Source: Limnoperna fortunei
Taxonomy: Eukaryota > Mollusca > Bivalvia > Mytilida > Modiolidae
Length of the DNA: 64,000 nt
Direction: 5' to 3'
Assembly (NCBI GenBank): GCA_944474755.1
Contig: OX104113.1
Location: 50,111,644 to 50,175,643 of the forward strand
Shown here: positions 1 through 10,560 of the stretch, piece after piece
How positions within the stretch are numbered: the first letter of the stretch is position 1
Layout of the letters: the number at the start of each line of letters is the position of its first letter
Translations under genes and position numbers: made by a program
Notes under the pieces: generated by a model
Databases searched by the model: none
What the model saw: only the letters and a program-made list of their open reading frames with translations
What the model was told of the DNA's origin: nothing

Positions 1-21
1 TTTGGTCAACGATAAAGTATG

Positions 22-125
22 TAAAAGTTGAACACATCCTGCCTGCAGTGAGACCGGAACCTGCAAACTCAGTGTTGACGTGCACGTGATTAATAGTAGA
101 TAACTAATCACTCGGCCACTGTTAA
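22..125 (-). repeat. SINE head fragment at window edge
   Basis: Degenerate copy of the tRNA-headed SINE seen in full at 24197-24463. The order on this strand is the tRNA-like A-box region (CACTCGGCCACTG read in reverse), then the B-box region, then 'CTGCCTGCAGTGAGA'. Only the tRNA-like head is recognisable. It is diverged and no target duplication is visible. Confidence 0.75.
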
Positions 126-1300
126 ACTTACAAACAAAACTTTTTTTTTCAAAAGGGAATAACAATAATTAAACAAATTAAAAATAAATAAACATGTTGT
201 ATACTACTCGATCAAAACAAACATATCAGTATCATTAATTATTTAAATTATCTGTTAACTAATACACATGGAGCTGTAATTACATTTGTTTTTATACAAA
301 CAAAAACAAAACGTTAAATAACCGGAATTTCATCGGATCCTCTTCGGTCATTTTTTATAATTGAACGCTACTAATGAATATTCATTACTCATTGTAACCG
401 GTGAGATTTAGCCTTTACCTTTCCTTTCATTTGTTTCTTATAAACTATAATCAATTTGTAACTTTGAATTAAAATTATTGAACCATTTCCTGTAAAGGTA
501 TGCAGTTGACTGAATAATAGGGAATAAACTTGATACACATAAAGAATTTCTTCTTTACCGAATGTTGTAGAAAATTTAAGTTCTTATTTTCTTCCAAGCG
601 ACTGCTCTTATTTTCTCATGTTTTCAATTGTTTAAACAGGGAAGAAGATGATCATCACTGGCTTTTCTGTTCTGGTCCAAAGTGCTACATGTACTACACA
701 CAAATACTCACAAAAGAGTTAAAACAGATGAAAGAAAAAAAATTAACAGTATATTAAGATATCAGTGTCATGACATGTACACTGTGGATGGATAACAGTA
801 CCTTAAAGAATGCTATTTTTCAAAATCTATCATCTATTGCACTTCAAAGGGATATACATGTTTTATACATGTACAATGGACAGGAAGAAATTGGAATTCT
901 TCAGTTGCTTTTATTTTATATTATCATTATCATTATTAAAATTATCATCTGCATCAACTGACTTTGAAATTAAAAAATATTCTGAAAACAAAAACTGTTG
1001 TATGATAGTTTTTTGACAAACAATTTTATAAATGCAATGTACATCTGAACTAAAGACCTTGGAATAAAATATAAAGTGGAATGCCTGCTAAATGCAGTTG
1101 CAAATAATGCAACATATATTTCAACTCATTCTAATGTCGGCATGGAGTCTGATGATGATAAACAAGAGTACAACTAGTCTGGCTATAAAGATGAAGAAAA
1201 CAAATCTTCAGTATTACTTGATGATCAAATAAATTTAATTGTATGTACCTTTATGATTAATTACCATACCAAATTTTCTTGTAGAAATGTGTATTTGAAT
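126..1300. other. AT-rich stretch, nothing recognised
   Basis: Low-complexity AT-rich sequence. Short open frames of 60-75 codons occur on both strands, but none shows a domain, splice context or compositional shift. I see no gene or named repeat. Confidence 0.6.
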
Positions 1301-1755
1301 GGTATTTAATGCCACTTTCAGTAATTTGTCAGTTATATAGTCACATCCAGTTTAATTGGTGGAGCAATCTGAAGTACCATGATGAAAACCATGACCTTTT
1401 GTAAATTGAGATTAGATTGTTTGTTTTGTTTGATGGTGTTTAACGCCACTTTCAGCAATTTTTCAGCAATATCATGGCCTCCAGTTTTTATTGGGGGAGG
1501 AAGCTGGAGTACCAGGAGAAAACCCCCGATCTGCGGTAGGAAAACTGGCAATCCTTGTCAACTAAGATTCGAGTCGAATACACTCTGTCTGCAGTGAGAA
1601 TCGAACCCGCAATCTCAGTGTTGACAGACCACGTGATCAATAGTAGACGAACTACCTTGACCACTCGGCCACCGAGGCTCAATTAAGATTAGATTTGAGC
1701 GCACCCATAATAAGACTCGAACCTGCAACCCCAGTGTTAACAGTCATGTAACCAA
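1301..1755 (-). repeat. Old SINE copy split by a younger SINE
   Basis: The 3' part (1301-1418, with 'TTTAATGCCACTTTCAG' and a degraded 'CCAGTTTAATTGG') and the head part (1681-1755, with 'GACTCGAACCTGCAACC') are collinear with the SINE consensus. They are separated exactly by the younger SINE at 1419-1680. Removing the insertion restores the normal SINE order, which shows nesting. Confidence 0.8.
1419..1680 (-). repeat. Full-length tRNA-derived SINE with target duplication
   Basis: On the minus strand it reads: a tRNA-like head with A box (TGGCCGAGTGGTC) and B box (GGTTCGATTC), a conserved middle ('TTGCCAGTTTTCCTACCG', 'CCAATAAAAACTGG'), and a tail ending in CAAACAAAC-type repeats. It is flanked by an imperfect 15 bp duplication, AATTGAGATTAGATT at 1404-1418 and AATTAAGATTAGATT at 1681-1695 (one mismatch). 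The A and B boxes would act as an internal RNA polymerase III promoter. I believe it belongs with bivalve RUDI-type SINEs; the family name is from memory. Confidence 0.9.
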
Positions 1756-1757
1756 CT

Positions 1758-2134
1758 GGGATTTAACGTCAGTTTCAACAAATTTTCAATAATATCGTTT
1801 TCCTGTTTTTATTGTCTTGCCTGTGGGGACTGGAGTCAAAACATAGGAATCTGGCGACTACATAAACACTATATATTTTATATCTGTGTAAGCTTAAGTC
1901 CTAGGTAAATCAAATTTTGTCTAGTGGAAGCTTATGATGAGTACTACTTTAAAGTTATTGGATTAGGTCAGTTCCTTAACCATGACAATAATTGGTATAA
2001 AAACAAGAAAACTAGAAATCCTTGTCAGTTAAGATTGGAGTTGAGCACACCCTTCCGCAGTGAAACTCAAACTCAGAACCTCAGTGGTGACAGGCACTTG
2101 ATCAAAAGTAAAATGTTAATCACTCAGCCACAAT
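1758..2134 (-). repeat. Degenerate SINE with internal insertion
   Basis: The SINE 3' part is recognisable at 1758-1850 and the head at about 2010-2134 (AATCCTTGTCAGTTAAGATT, then the degraded tRNA-like part). About 150 bp of unrelated sequence lies between. It is strongly diverged, so it is old. Confidence 0.65.
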
Positions 2135-4030
2135 AAAGGGCTCTGTAATCAAGAGAAGACCAAGACCCCTAAAGATAAGAAATGCACATATCAAAGATAC
2201 TCTAGACCAGTAGGAAGAATTGCACTTGTTCATACTACTTTACCAATTGAAAGTAATGCTTCTGTCAAGTCTGATTCTAATTACATACACCTGAATACAA
2301 TTTGAAAATGAGAAAATGTGTATTGATGACATTTAAGTCTGGATTAACACATATTGGTTAACACACTCATTTTTCTTCTCTTAGTTCACTCTAGCTAGAA
2401 AATATTTGGCAAAACACTATAAAAGTTTGCCGGTGAAGAGATATCATTATGTTGTAACTGTGTGCTAAGTATCATAAAGATGTGACGTCATCTTCCTAAA
2501 CAATGCTTCAGTGCAAAGGTAAACCTGAGGTTGGGTGGATGAAAAAACGAGCCAAAAATCTGTACATGTATGTCCCCAATAGGTGTACATGATAAAATGC
2601 AAATAATGTAGACTAATACTGGATGCACTGAAGCCAGAGACTGGGGCATTTGACTACTATTGTGGAAACTAAACTTGTATATGCATATATTTAACATATT
2701 GCACATTTTCGTAATGTACATGTTGTACATGAATATTACATCTTTAGTTTACCTTAAACACTGTTAAAGGAGAATTAAGAATCCTTCCACCTGTGCCTGC
2801 TTTTTAAGGTAGTCATTCTGGATTGGTCTTTTGGGCCTATAATTCAATTTGTGTACATTTGTAACAAGAATATAAAAACTTGACTCAATCAAATTATAAT
2901 TAAATGTTTCCTCCTTTTAGCAAAGTCAAACAGTGGTTGACTATTGAATCTACAATTGATTACGTGGTTGACGACTACCTTACTTCACAAGTCAGCAGAA
3001 GGTTTGAGGTTTTCTGTTGGGTACTTTGGTTCCTAATAAAAACTGAAGGTCATGAATTTGATGAAAGTAGAAAAAACATAAATTCAAATTGGAAAACATA
3101 CCATACCCTACCATGAATTTGAAATAATCACATCTGGAACACTAATTTTTTCAAATGGGAAAATTAAAAAGGATATGCCGAAAGTTTTACTATAGGAAGT
3201 GTGTAAGCTACATGGTTCAGTGGAAGAAATTTCAGTAACTGAAGCAATTTCGAATATGAACACAAAGTTTAGGCAAGGTGTTATGTTTATTCTGTCATAA
3301 TTGTAAATAAACAATTAAAAATGAATAATGTCTATAGAGTGATCTCTAAGTCAATAAATGGGTTCCTTTAGTTTATGATGGTGTAACATTACACAAAGTA
3401 ACAAGTCATATATAGGCACTGCCAAACAGATTTGGCTCGAGCAATCATAGCATTTTAATGACCGTCTTGGTTTTCTTGTCACTAAATCCTTTCCACTTTT
3501 TAGCCATGTCCTTCGTATTTTTTAAAGAAATCTTCATGTCTGCGTGAAATTTGCTGTTCCTGGTTAAAATAATACGTATTTATCCAAGTTTAAACTATAA
3601 TGAAGGCCGATATAAACCGCATGATCCAAAAGCCTTTTTTCCATCAATATCTTCGTTGGTGACAGTTTAAATTTAAATTGGAGGCTGTCAATTAGTTTTG
3701 TAACTGGAGGGGATCTCCTGTACTTGACGATCACAATACATGTATACATGTATTGTGAACAATACTTGTATTTAAATTTTGTACAAGTATTTCTCTATGT
3801 ATTGTCCATGTGTTGTTACCTGTATATATCTAATTAGTAGTAAATAGTTTTTTATTGTATTGTCACAATGTATTGTCACTATATACATGAATTGTTTATT
3901 TTATGTTTATGGCTTCGTTAATTAAAGAAGAAAAAAAAACAGAGAAAAAATGGCTTTGTCTGGAGATAATTAGAGTTGGTGCTATTTTTTTAATTGACAT
4001 AATTTGTGCATTTCAGGATGGTATATATAA
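2135..4030. other. Intergenic, no gene recognised
   Basis: AT-rich sequence with scattered short open frames (up to 80 codons) lacking recognisable domains. The only structured element I see is the short palindrome at 3732-3757. Confidence 0.55.
3732..3757. repeat. Perfect 26 bp palindrome
   Basis: Two 13 bp arms (CACAATACATGTA and its reverse complement) meet without a spacer. The core is the ATACATGTAT word common across this window. Confidence 0.9.
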
Positions 4031-4034
4031 TCTA

Positions 4035-5915
4035 CTATTCTAGATCTGATCTTTATAAATAACCCAACATTAGCAAGGTAACAACACTACCACCTATTGG
4101 GTCAAGCGACCATGATATTGTCTATGTCGAGGCAGACATCTGGCTTAAGAGAATAAGAGAAACACCACGTAAAATTTACAAATACAACAAAGCAAACTGG
4201 GGCTCAATCAAAAATGATCTGACCAACATCCACGCAGACATTCAGGACATGTATCATTCATCAGACATAAACCAGCTGTCGGACACATTCAAATCTACAC
4301 TTATCAGCTCTGTAGAGAAAAACATTCCATCTAAAATGCTGCGTAATAAACACCGCTTACCATGGGTCAATGATGAATTAAGACGACTCATCAACAAGAA
4401 AAACAAACTTCGACACAGGAATAACACCAAATGACTGGAAACACGCTAACGTCACACCAGCGTTCAAAAAGGGTGATAAATACAAACCAATTAATTATAG
4501 ACCAATTTCATTAACTTGTATCTCACATTATGAACCATCTAGAATCACACAACATCCTATACGACCTCCAACATGGCTTTCGACGCTCTCGCTCATGCGA
4601 AACACAACTTTTATCGCTTGTTCAAGAACTACACTCTTCAAATAACTCAAACACACAAACTGATCTCATCATTATGGACTTTGACTAGGGTCCCACACCG
4701 CCATCTACTTTACAAATTAAACTTCTTTGGCATCACTGGAAACACTTTAAACTGGATCTCAGCTTTTCTTGAAAACCGCACACAAACAGTTGTCCTGGAA
4801 GGAAAAACATCAAACACAGTCCCAGTCACATCTGGCGTTCCACAAGGTACTGTCCTAGGACCTGTCTTATTTCTTGTTTATATTAATGACCTCCCAGACT
4901 ACCTTTCAAACAGCAAATTACGCTTATTTGCTGATGACAGTATAAGTTACATGCCAGTTAAAACACAGAGTGACTGTTTAAAACTACAAGCTGATCTTGA
5001 TGCAGCTGCCAAATGGGAATCTGATTGGTTGTTGATGGCTTTTCACCCGGATAAATGTACTGTTTTGTCTGTATCAACTAAACGCCAACCACTCCGCCAT
5101 AACTATGTCCTCCATAATCACACTCTATAATCTGTTACTTCCACAAAGTACCTTGGTATCACTCTTCAATCCAATCTTAAATGGGACCAACCCATTTCTG
5201 ACATCACTTACAAGGCAAATAAAACTTTAGTATTTCTCAAAAGAAACCTCAAAACAAATGATCAAAACATCAAAAGTCAAGCATACCAAGCTTTAGTCCG
5301 TCCCAAACTTGAGTACTCCTGCTCAGTATGGGACCCACACACTACAGAATCTATCTCTAAGATAGAAATGGTGCAAAGGAGGGCAGCAAGGTATGCTTGT
5401 AATCGATACCACAATACCAGCAGTGTATCTTCCATGATAAATTCATTAAACTGGCCACAACTACTTGAACGTAGGCTACGAACACGATTAGTTATGATGT
5501 ATAAAATCACACATCAACTTGTTGCAATACCAACTAGCACAGTTCTCATTCCATCAGATTCACGATCTAAACGGCACCACTCACTACATTTCAGACACAT
5601 ACATACATCCAAAGACTCGTACAGATATTCCTTCTTCCCTCATACAATTACTCAATGGAACCTCCTACCAGTTACAATCATTCAATCCTCTTCTGTCGAT
5701 ATCTTCAGAGAACAGCTAACGCCAGCTGTCCTCTCCACCCTCCACTAAGTTATATTCATCTCGTGTACATATTTTTAATCACCTACGCTTGTTCATTGCA
5801 CTTCCTTATCTTTAATTAACAAATTTTCAGTTATCATTTTTTGTTGTAAATAAGCCACGTATGCGCCAGTAATTAATCATCTCCAAGATGGAATACTGAA
5901 AACCGTAAAGAAGAA
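4035..5915 (+). pseudogene. 5'-truncated non-LTR retrotransposon (LINE), RT decayed
   Basis: Remnant of a LINE polyprotein, which normally nicks DNA with an AP-like endonuclease and reverse-transcribes its own RNA at the nick. The end of the endonuclease is seen near 4110 (motif SDHDIV). An internal deletion near 4431 joins to the RT finger region (residues like WKHANVTPAFKKGD near 4440), then RT motifs GVPQGTVLGP (about 4837) and the catalytic FADD (about 4930). A stop at 5128 interrupts before the C-terminal thumb-like region (open 5368-5745, with VRPKLEYSCSVWDP just upstream). The 3' end is a short non-coding tail ending in GAAGAAGAAG. The protein is cut by at least one deletion, a frameshift and a stop, so it is inactive. 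The layout suggests a Jockey/CR1-like clade; clade placement is uncertain. Confidence 0.88.
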
Positions 5916-6499
5916 GAAGCAAAAAACGTCTCTGAACGTAAACATTGTGTCATTGAATAAAATGAGTAGGCAACATTTTGTCTAGATGAACTCAAGATCT
6001 GATTGGCTGAAATCCATAGTCATACATGAAATCAATGTAAATAGACTGTTAGTTAAGTTTGAGCTAACGTCGTCTGTATTATTTTGACATGCTTAAAAGA
6101 TAAAGTTAAACCTTCTTTAATTCAATAATGTATTAAGGGTTGTCCATGACGATTGGTATATATAATGTCTATGTAGTATTGTCTATACAATGTCAAACTA
6201 CATAATGGCTATGAATAAGCCAATATTGTTAAAGTTATCAGGGACTTATTTAGTGTTGAGACGTAAGTAAGTTCTACATTTTGACGTATATAACTGCCTA
6301 AAATTTTAAAAGACATCACTATTACATACAAAAAGACTCTATCAGGGCCACAACAATCTTAGTATATCACGATGCGTAAGAGGGAGTAAATTTTAATGAA
6401 AATTTTAAGCATTACAGGATAACGTGCAATTTGTGTCGAAAATGAAAAAAGGATTCTCGTAATCTTACTCATGCAATTATTGACACTTAGCCATATTAT

Positions 6500-6830
6500 G
6501 TATAATATAAGGTAGGTATTGAGTGGACCTCAACTCAGACCTACAATCTAGCCAAATGCGATTGTCCTCATTAGGACTTCTAAACTTCGATTTAAGAATG
6601 TAATGTTTACGGTCCCCGGTTCACACCCCAAGTCCTTTTCCATGGCAAAGGAATCATTGATCCAAAGAGATAATATACCGTTGTCATCTTTTCATGTGCA
6701 AGCTTAATCATTTGGATTTTTACATATTGTTTGGGTTTGAGCGCCTGTGATGAGTCTTGATTAGACGAAACGCGCGTCTGGCGTTTGGAAAAAATTGTGT
6801 TAACCTTGGTATCTTTGACGACATTTTACT
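6500..6830 (+). repeat. Dispersed molluscan repeat, left copy
   Basis: Contains the motif GATGAGTCTTGATTAGACG followed by AAACGCGCGTCTGGCG near 6750-6785, which I recognise as recurrent in Mytilus genomes. The adjacent 'GGTCCCCGGTTCACACC' stretch belongs to the same conserved block. It is shared with the right arm, so it predates the duplication. The element class is unknown to me. Confidence 0.6.
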
Positions 6831-7031
6831 TAACCATATATTAAATATAGTCCTGATATTACTTCTTTCTTGTTCTGAAATCCGTATACTTTGTGGACAA
6901 TATAATATACGGAGTTAAAGTCCTTACTTAAAAATGCTCTAACAACTGGTGATTTTTACCTTAAATAGTTCCTTATCCATAATGCATTTTACCATATAAA
7001 TAAATACTTCATGAACAACAAAGAATTAAAG

Positions 7032-7263
7032 GGCATTGGTGACCGATTGGATAAATAAGTCATCTTCTATTCTATCAAGTGTTCTGACAACACTAAGATT
7101 GTGTTCGAGCCTTTCTGTTGTGTGTTTTCCAGTTCAATCCTTATTGACAACGTTTGACTTTTGCGTGGTTTCCAGCGTGGTTCATCAGGTACTGCTCGTT
7201 TACCCAATAAAAACTGGACGCCATAATTTAATTGAAAAATTGCGTAAAACCACAAACAAACAT
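7032..7263 (+). repeat. Old SINE copy, left arm
   Basis: The degraded tRNA-like head (TTGGTGACCGATTGG near 7036; GTGTTCGAGCC near 7100) is followed by the conserved 'CCCAATAAAAACTGGACGCC' and a CAAACAAACA tail. The orthologous copy lies in the right arm at 33000-33232, so insertion predates the inverted duplication. Confidence 0.85.
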
Positions 7264-7604
7264 AAAGTAATAACTGAACGTTTTTGTCAAGTAGAACTGA
7301 TATAGTCGGAACTGTTTGTGATTACTATACAAAACAAAACAAAATAGAAAACGTGAGCAGAATTACCAAGCAATCGAAAAATAATACTTAGTTGATTCTA
7401 TGTTCTTTACATTTGCGAACAACTAATAAAGCTTTGTTAAAAATACACAAAATTAAAATGCATTAAACATTGCGTGTTATGGCTTTGAAAGAAAAAAGTG
7501 AGACTGTAATGATCAAAATTTCTCGTACAAATGGTTTGAACACACTACAGGCTTGTCATCAAACAATATAATTGCATTGAAACTAACAAGATGTTTGAAT
7601 GTAA

Positions 7605-7610
7605 TTTATT
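7605..7610 (-). promoter_or_regulatory. Polyadenylation signal of left lectin-like gene
   Basis: AATAAA on the minus strand, about 108 bp after the stop codon of the beta-trefoil gene. The matching position in the right arm is also AATAAA (32641-32646). Confidence 0.6.
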
Positions 7611-7717
7611 ATAGAATATAACATAACAGACAGTAAAGCGGATTGTTAAAATAATAAAGCGAAAGCGCTGAATTGTAAAGCGACAAATTAAGTTCGTGTT
7701 TACATCTGTTGAGTGCC

Positions 7718-8104
7718 TCAAGCGTTGTTAATTAGTTCAAATGTCCATAGTTGTGGATTATTTCCTACTGTTACGTTGAGGGTATTGTCAGCTGTAATGT
7801 TGCCATTCGTACGAGCGTTATTAATTGATGTCCTGTTCGGAAATCCACGGAGACTCCAAGATGTCTCTTGACCAGTTTGTAATGTTTGATTAGCCATTAT
7901 TGCCCTCTCTCCTCCGAAGTGTGCCAAAAAAAGTTGGGAACGAACATTTTGGATATAGTAGAATACATTATCTGCTTCATTTTCATCAATGTTCAGTACC
8001 CAATGGCATTCTGGTGCTTCATGTCCTCTGCATTGTAACTGTCCATTTTCTACGCTCAAGAATTTTGCTACTCCATTATCATTATTTCTGATATAATACG
8101 TCAT
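7718..8104 (-). CDS. Beta-trefoil (lectin-like) protein, left-arm copy
   Basis: Complete 128-residue protein in one exon. Three internal repeats are visible: YYIRNN (3-8) with FL (15-16) and W35; YYIQNV (49-54) with LFL (58-60) and W83; SINNAR (93-98) with W120. The spacing of about 45 residues and the conserved Trp fit the pseudo-threefold beta-trefoil fold of R-type and mussel lectins, which bind glycans. There is no signal peptide or membrane segment and only two Cys (25, 33), so it is probably cytosolic or released by a non-classical route, as for other mussel trefoil lectins. The start is the first Met and immediately begins repeat 1. Upstream are a possible 5' UTR intron and a TATA box. 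The right-arm copy differs only at residue 28 (His here, Asn there). The exact lectin subfamily and its sugar are unknown, and a non-lectin trefoil role is possible. Confidence 0.85.
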   Translation of the reverse strand: MTYYIRNNDNGVAKFLSVENGQLQCRGHEAPECHWVLNIDENEADNVFYYIQNVRSQLFLAHFGGERAIMANQTLQTGQETSWSLRGFPNRTSINNARTNGNITADNTLNVTVGNNPQLWTFELINNA

Positions 8105-8760
8105 CTCGAACAGTTTTCTACAATTTATAACATTATTAATTATGTATGTGTGTTACCTGAACAGAAAAGAGTCTCGCAAATAGCAATTGCCCTGAAACAC
8201 TCAATCACAATAATATACATATACATTTAATCATTAAAGTTTTAAATAGGATATCAACTTGTAACTATAAAAATAACACCGAAAATGGTGTAGAACCGTT
8301 ATCAATAACAAAAACAATATTAATTTGTATATCCAAACGCAAATAACATATATTTTAATTATATACTATGATAATTTCGTTAGCTATCTTAGGTCAAACA
8401 AACATGACACATATGGTTATCTTTACAACTGTCTTAGCAAACAAATTTTTTTACTGGTTCAAGTTGCATACCTTTCTGAGAAAAACATTTATATTAAATA
8501 TTTTCTTCAGTATAGATTTGTTACTAAATAACAAATCTATATTTTTTTTAGTATTATAAATATATTATTTATTAGAGTTGTATTGTTCACAAGTTTTGTA
8601 TAATATTCCCACTACATAAAAAATAAAAAGTTTTTAAAGAAACATATCACACATCAATAGTTTCAATAAGAATGCTAAAATCAAATATGATGAACAGCTT
8701 TACTCACCTTCAAAAGCTTTGATTTCCGTCTTGTTGAAAAATGATTCTTCAAAAGAATGA
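8105..8760 (-). other. Probable 5' UTR exon and intron of left lectin-like gene
   Basis: On the minus strand a donor AAG|GTGAGTA lies at 8701-8707, after a putative non-coding first exon (about 8708-8760). Plausible acceptors (GTTTCAG and TTCTGTTCAG) lie just upstream of the ATG. The arrangement is conserved in the right arm (donor at 31293). The acceptor choice is ambiguous from sequence alone. Confidence 0.5.
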
Positions 8761-8782
8761 CCAAAAGAGACTAGTGTAAAGC

Positions 8783-8790
8783 CTTTTATA
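8783..8790 (-). promoter_or_regulatory. TATA box of left lectin-like gene
   Basis: TATAAAAG on the minus strand, about 25-30 bp upstream of the putative first exon and its GTGAGTA donor. It is identical at the equivalent right-arm position (31210-31217). Confidence 0.55.
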
Positions 8791-9059
8791 ATGATATGTA
8801 TTACACAATCTGCCAGGTAAACATCCACATTTCCACGGAATGCTATTTTGGACAACAATAGAATAACAATTTTATTTCAATGGTTTGCTGAATAAAGGCG
8901 TAAATGTATCGTTTTCTCGGTAAGTCGATAGCGTGTCTAAACGTGCTCTGAAATGGTTTTTTTTAAAAACCTATGTACTTTTACTATTCTTAATAATGTC
9001 TATTAATCATTACAAAAAAATAATTCTCAGAAAATATTTCCATATATATTTTTATATTT

Positions 9060-10560
9060 TAAAAAGAATTCTTAGAAATCCATTCAAACAGCGTTTCATA
9101 GCAGGATCGTCTAAGTGTACTACCAAAACACAATCGCAACTCCTGACCACTATTTTAACAACATTAAAAACGGGACTTCAAAAATACAATCACATTTTCT
9201 ACTCCAGAAAGTGGAATAAATGAAATGTGGATATTAAAAAATTCAAAAGACCTGATAGACATCTTGAGGTCTGGATCTTTTTCTCATTGTAACAGCATTA
9301 AAACATTTGATTTTTCGACACTCTATACGGCCATCCCTCATACGCAGCTTAAAACCAGGCTAAAAGATCTTATAAAACGCTGCTTTTTCAAGAAAAACGG
9401 AAAAAGACGATATAAAACCTGGTAATTGTTCATGACAGATCTTACTTCGTCATTAATGACTCCAAAGCTAACACTAAATATACTGAAGACCAAATGTCAC
9501 ATGTTAGATTTTCTAATTGACAACATATTCCTCATGTTTGGAGGACATGTTTTTCAACAGACTGTTGGTATTTCAATGGGTACTAATTGTGCTCCTCTCC
9601 TCGCCAACCAGTTTTTGTACTCCTATGAGGCTGAGTTCCTAGAAGGCCTACTGAAGAAGAAAGAAAAGACTCTGGCCCAGACCTTTAATTTCACATTTCG
9701 CTTTATTGATGATGTTTTGTCCTAAACAATGCTAAATTTGGTGACTATTTACATTCAATTTACCCTAGCGAGCTTGAAATTAAAGACACCACCAATACAC
9801 TAAGATCAGCCTCTTTCTTAGACCTACTTCTAGAAATAGACTCAGGAAAACTACAAACTAGTCTCTACGACAAGCGTGATGACCAACTTTCCAATTGTCA
9901 ACTTCCCGTTCATCGACAGCAACATTCCAGCAGCTTCAGCGTATGGTGTGTACATTTCACAACTTATACGTTATTCTAGATCCTGCGACCGTTATTCAGA
10001 TTTTCTAGACCGATCACTGCTGTTGACTGCTAAACTACTCAAACAAGGATTTGTTGTACCTAGGTTGATGTTATCTTTCCAGAAGTTCTATGGTCGGCAC
10101 CACGACTTAATTGATCGTTACGGGAAATCAGTGTCTCAAATACGATCTGACATTTTCGCTGAGTCATAGGTAGTGTTTCCTATTCCTGGATTTGACTTTT
10201 CCCTAGACAAGACAATGAGTAACTCGACGGGTGTCTAATTAGAGGCAGGCTCTGCTGACCCGTCCGGAGGACCTGAGTGCACCCATGGTTTTTATTGGGT
10301 TCGGGTTACTCTCTTTCTGTGTTTTATGTTTTTGATTTTTGTGTTGTGTTTGTCTATATCCGGAGTTGTAACTGTCCCTTGGTTTTTGGCTCTTTTTGTT
10401 CGGTCGGGTTTCTTTGCCAGTTTCTTAAAACACTTAAACATATACCTTTACAATTCAAACTTTGGCCACCTAAAATAACATTTAAACAGATAAATAGATC
10501 CCATACGAGAGTGAAAATTAAGTCACCTATATTAATGTATAGAACCAGTTAAAAAATTCC
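9060..10560 (+). pseudogene. Penelope-like reverse transcriptase, left-arm copy, broken
   Basis: Decayed single-ORF retroelement RT. Recognisable blocks are NPFKQRFIAGSSK (about 9080), motif A with catalytic Asp intact in TFDFSTLYTAIPH (about 9303), GISMGTNCAPLLAN (about 9567) and FIDDVLS (about 9702). The C-terminal block runs from AYGVYISQLIRYSR through RYGKSVSQIRSDIFAES, ending at 10169. Frameshifts near 9220, 9425, 9722 and 9870 break the frame, and about 0.2 kb of the N-terminal region present in the right arm is missing. It is followed by the characteristic 3' tail ('TCTAATTAGAGGCAGGC', 'TTTTTATTGGGTTCGGGTT') that recurs elsewhere in the window. I assign it to Penelope-like elements from the motif style; no GIY-YIG endonuclease is visible. 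Confidence 0.8.

Noticed and set aside
8325..8559. Short overlapping open frames upstream of the left lectin-like gene.
   Set aside because: They lie in the putative 5' intron, are AT-driven and are not preserved as frames in the right arm.
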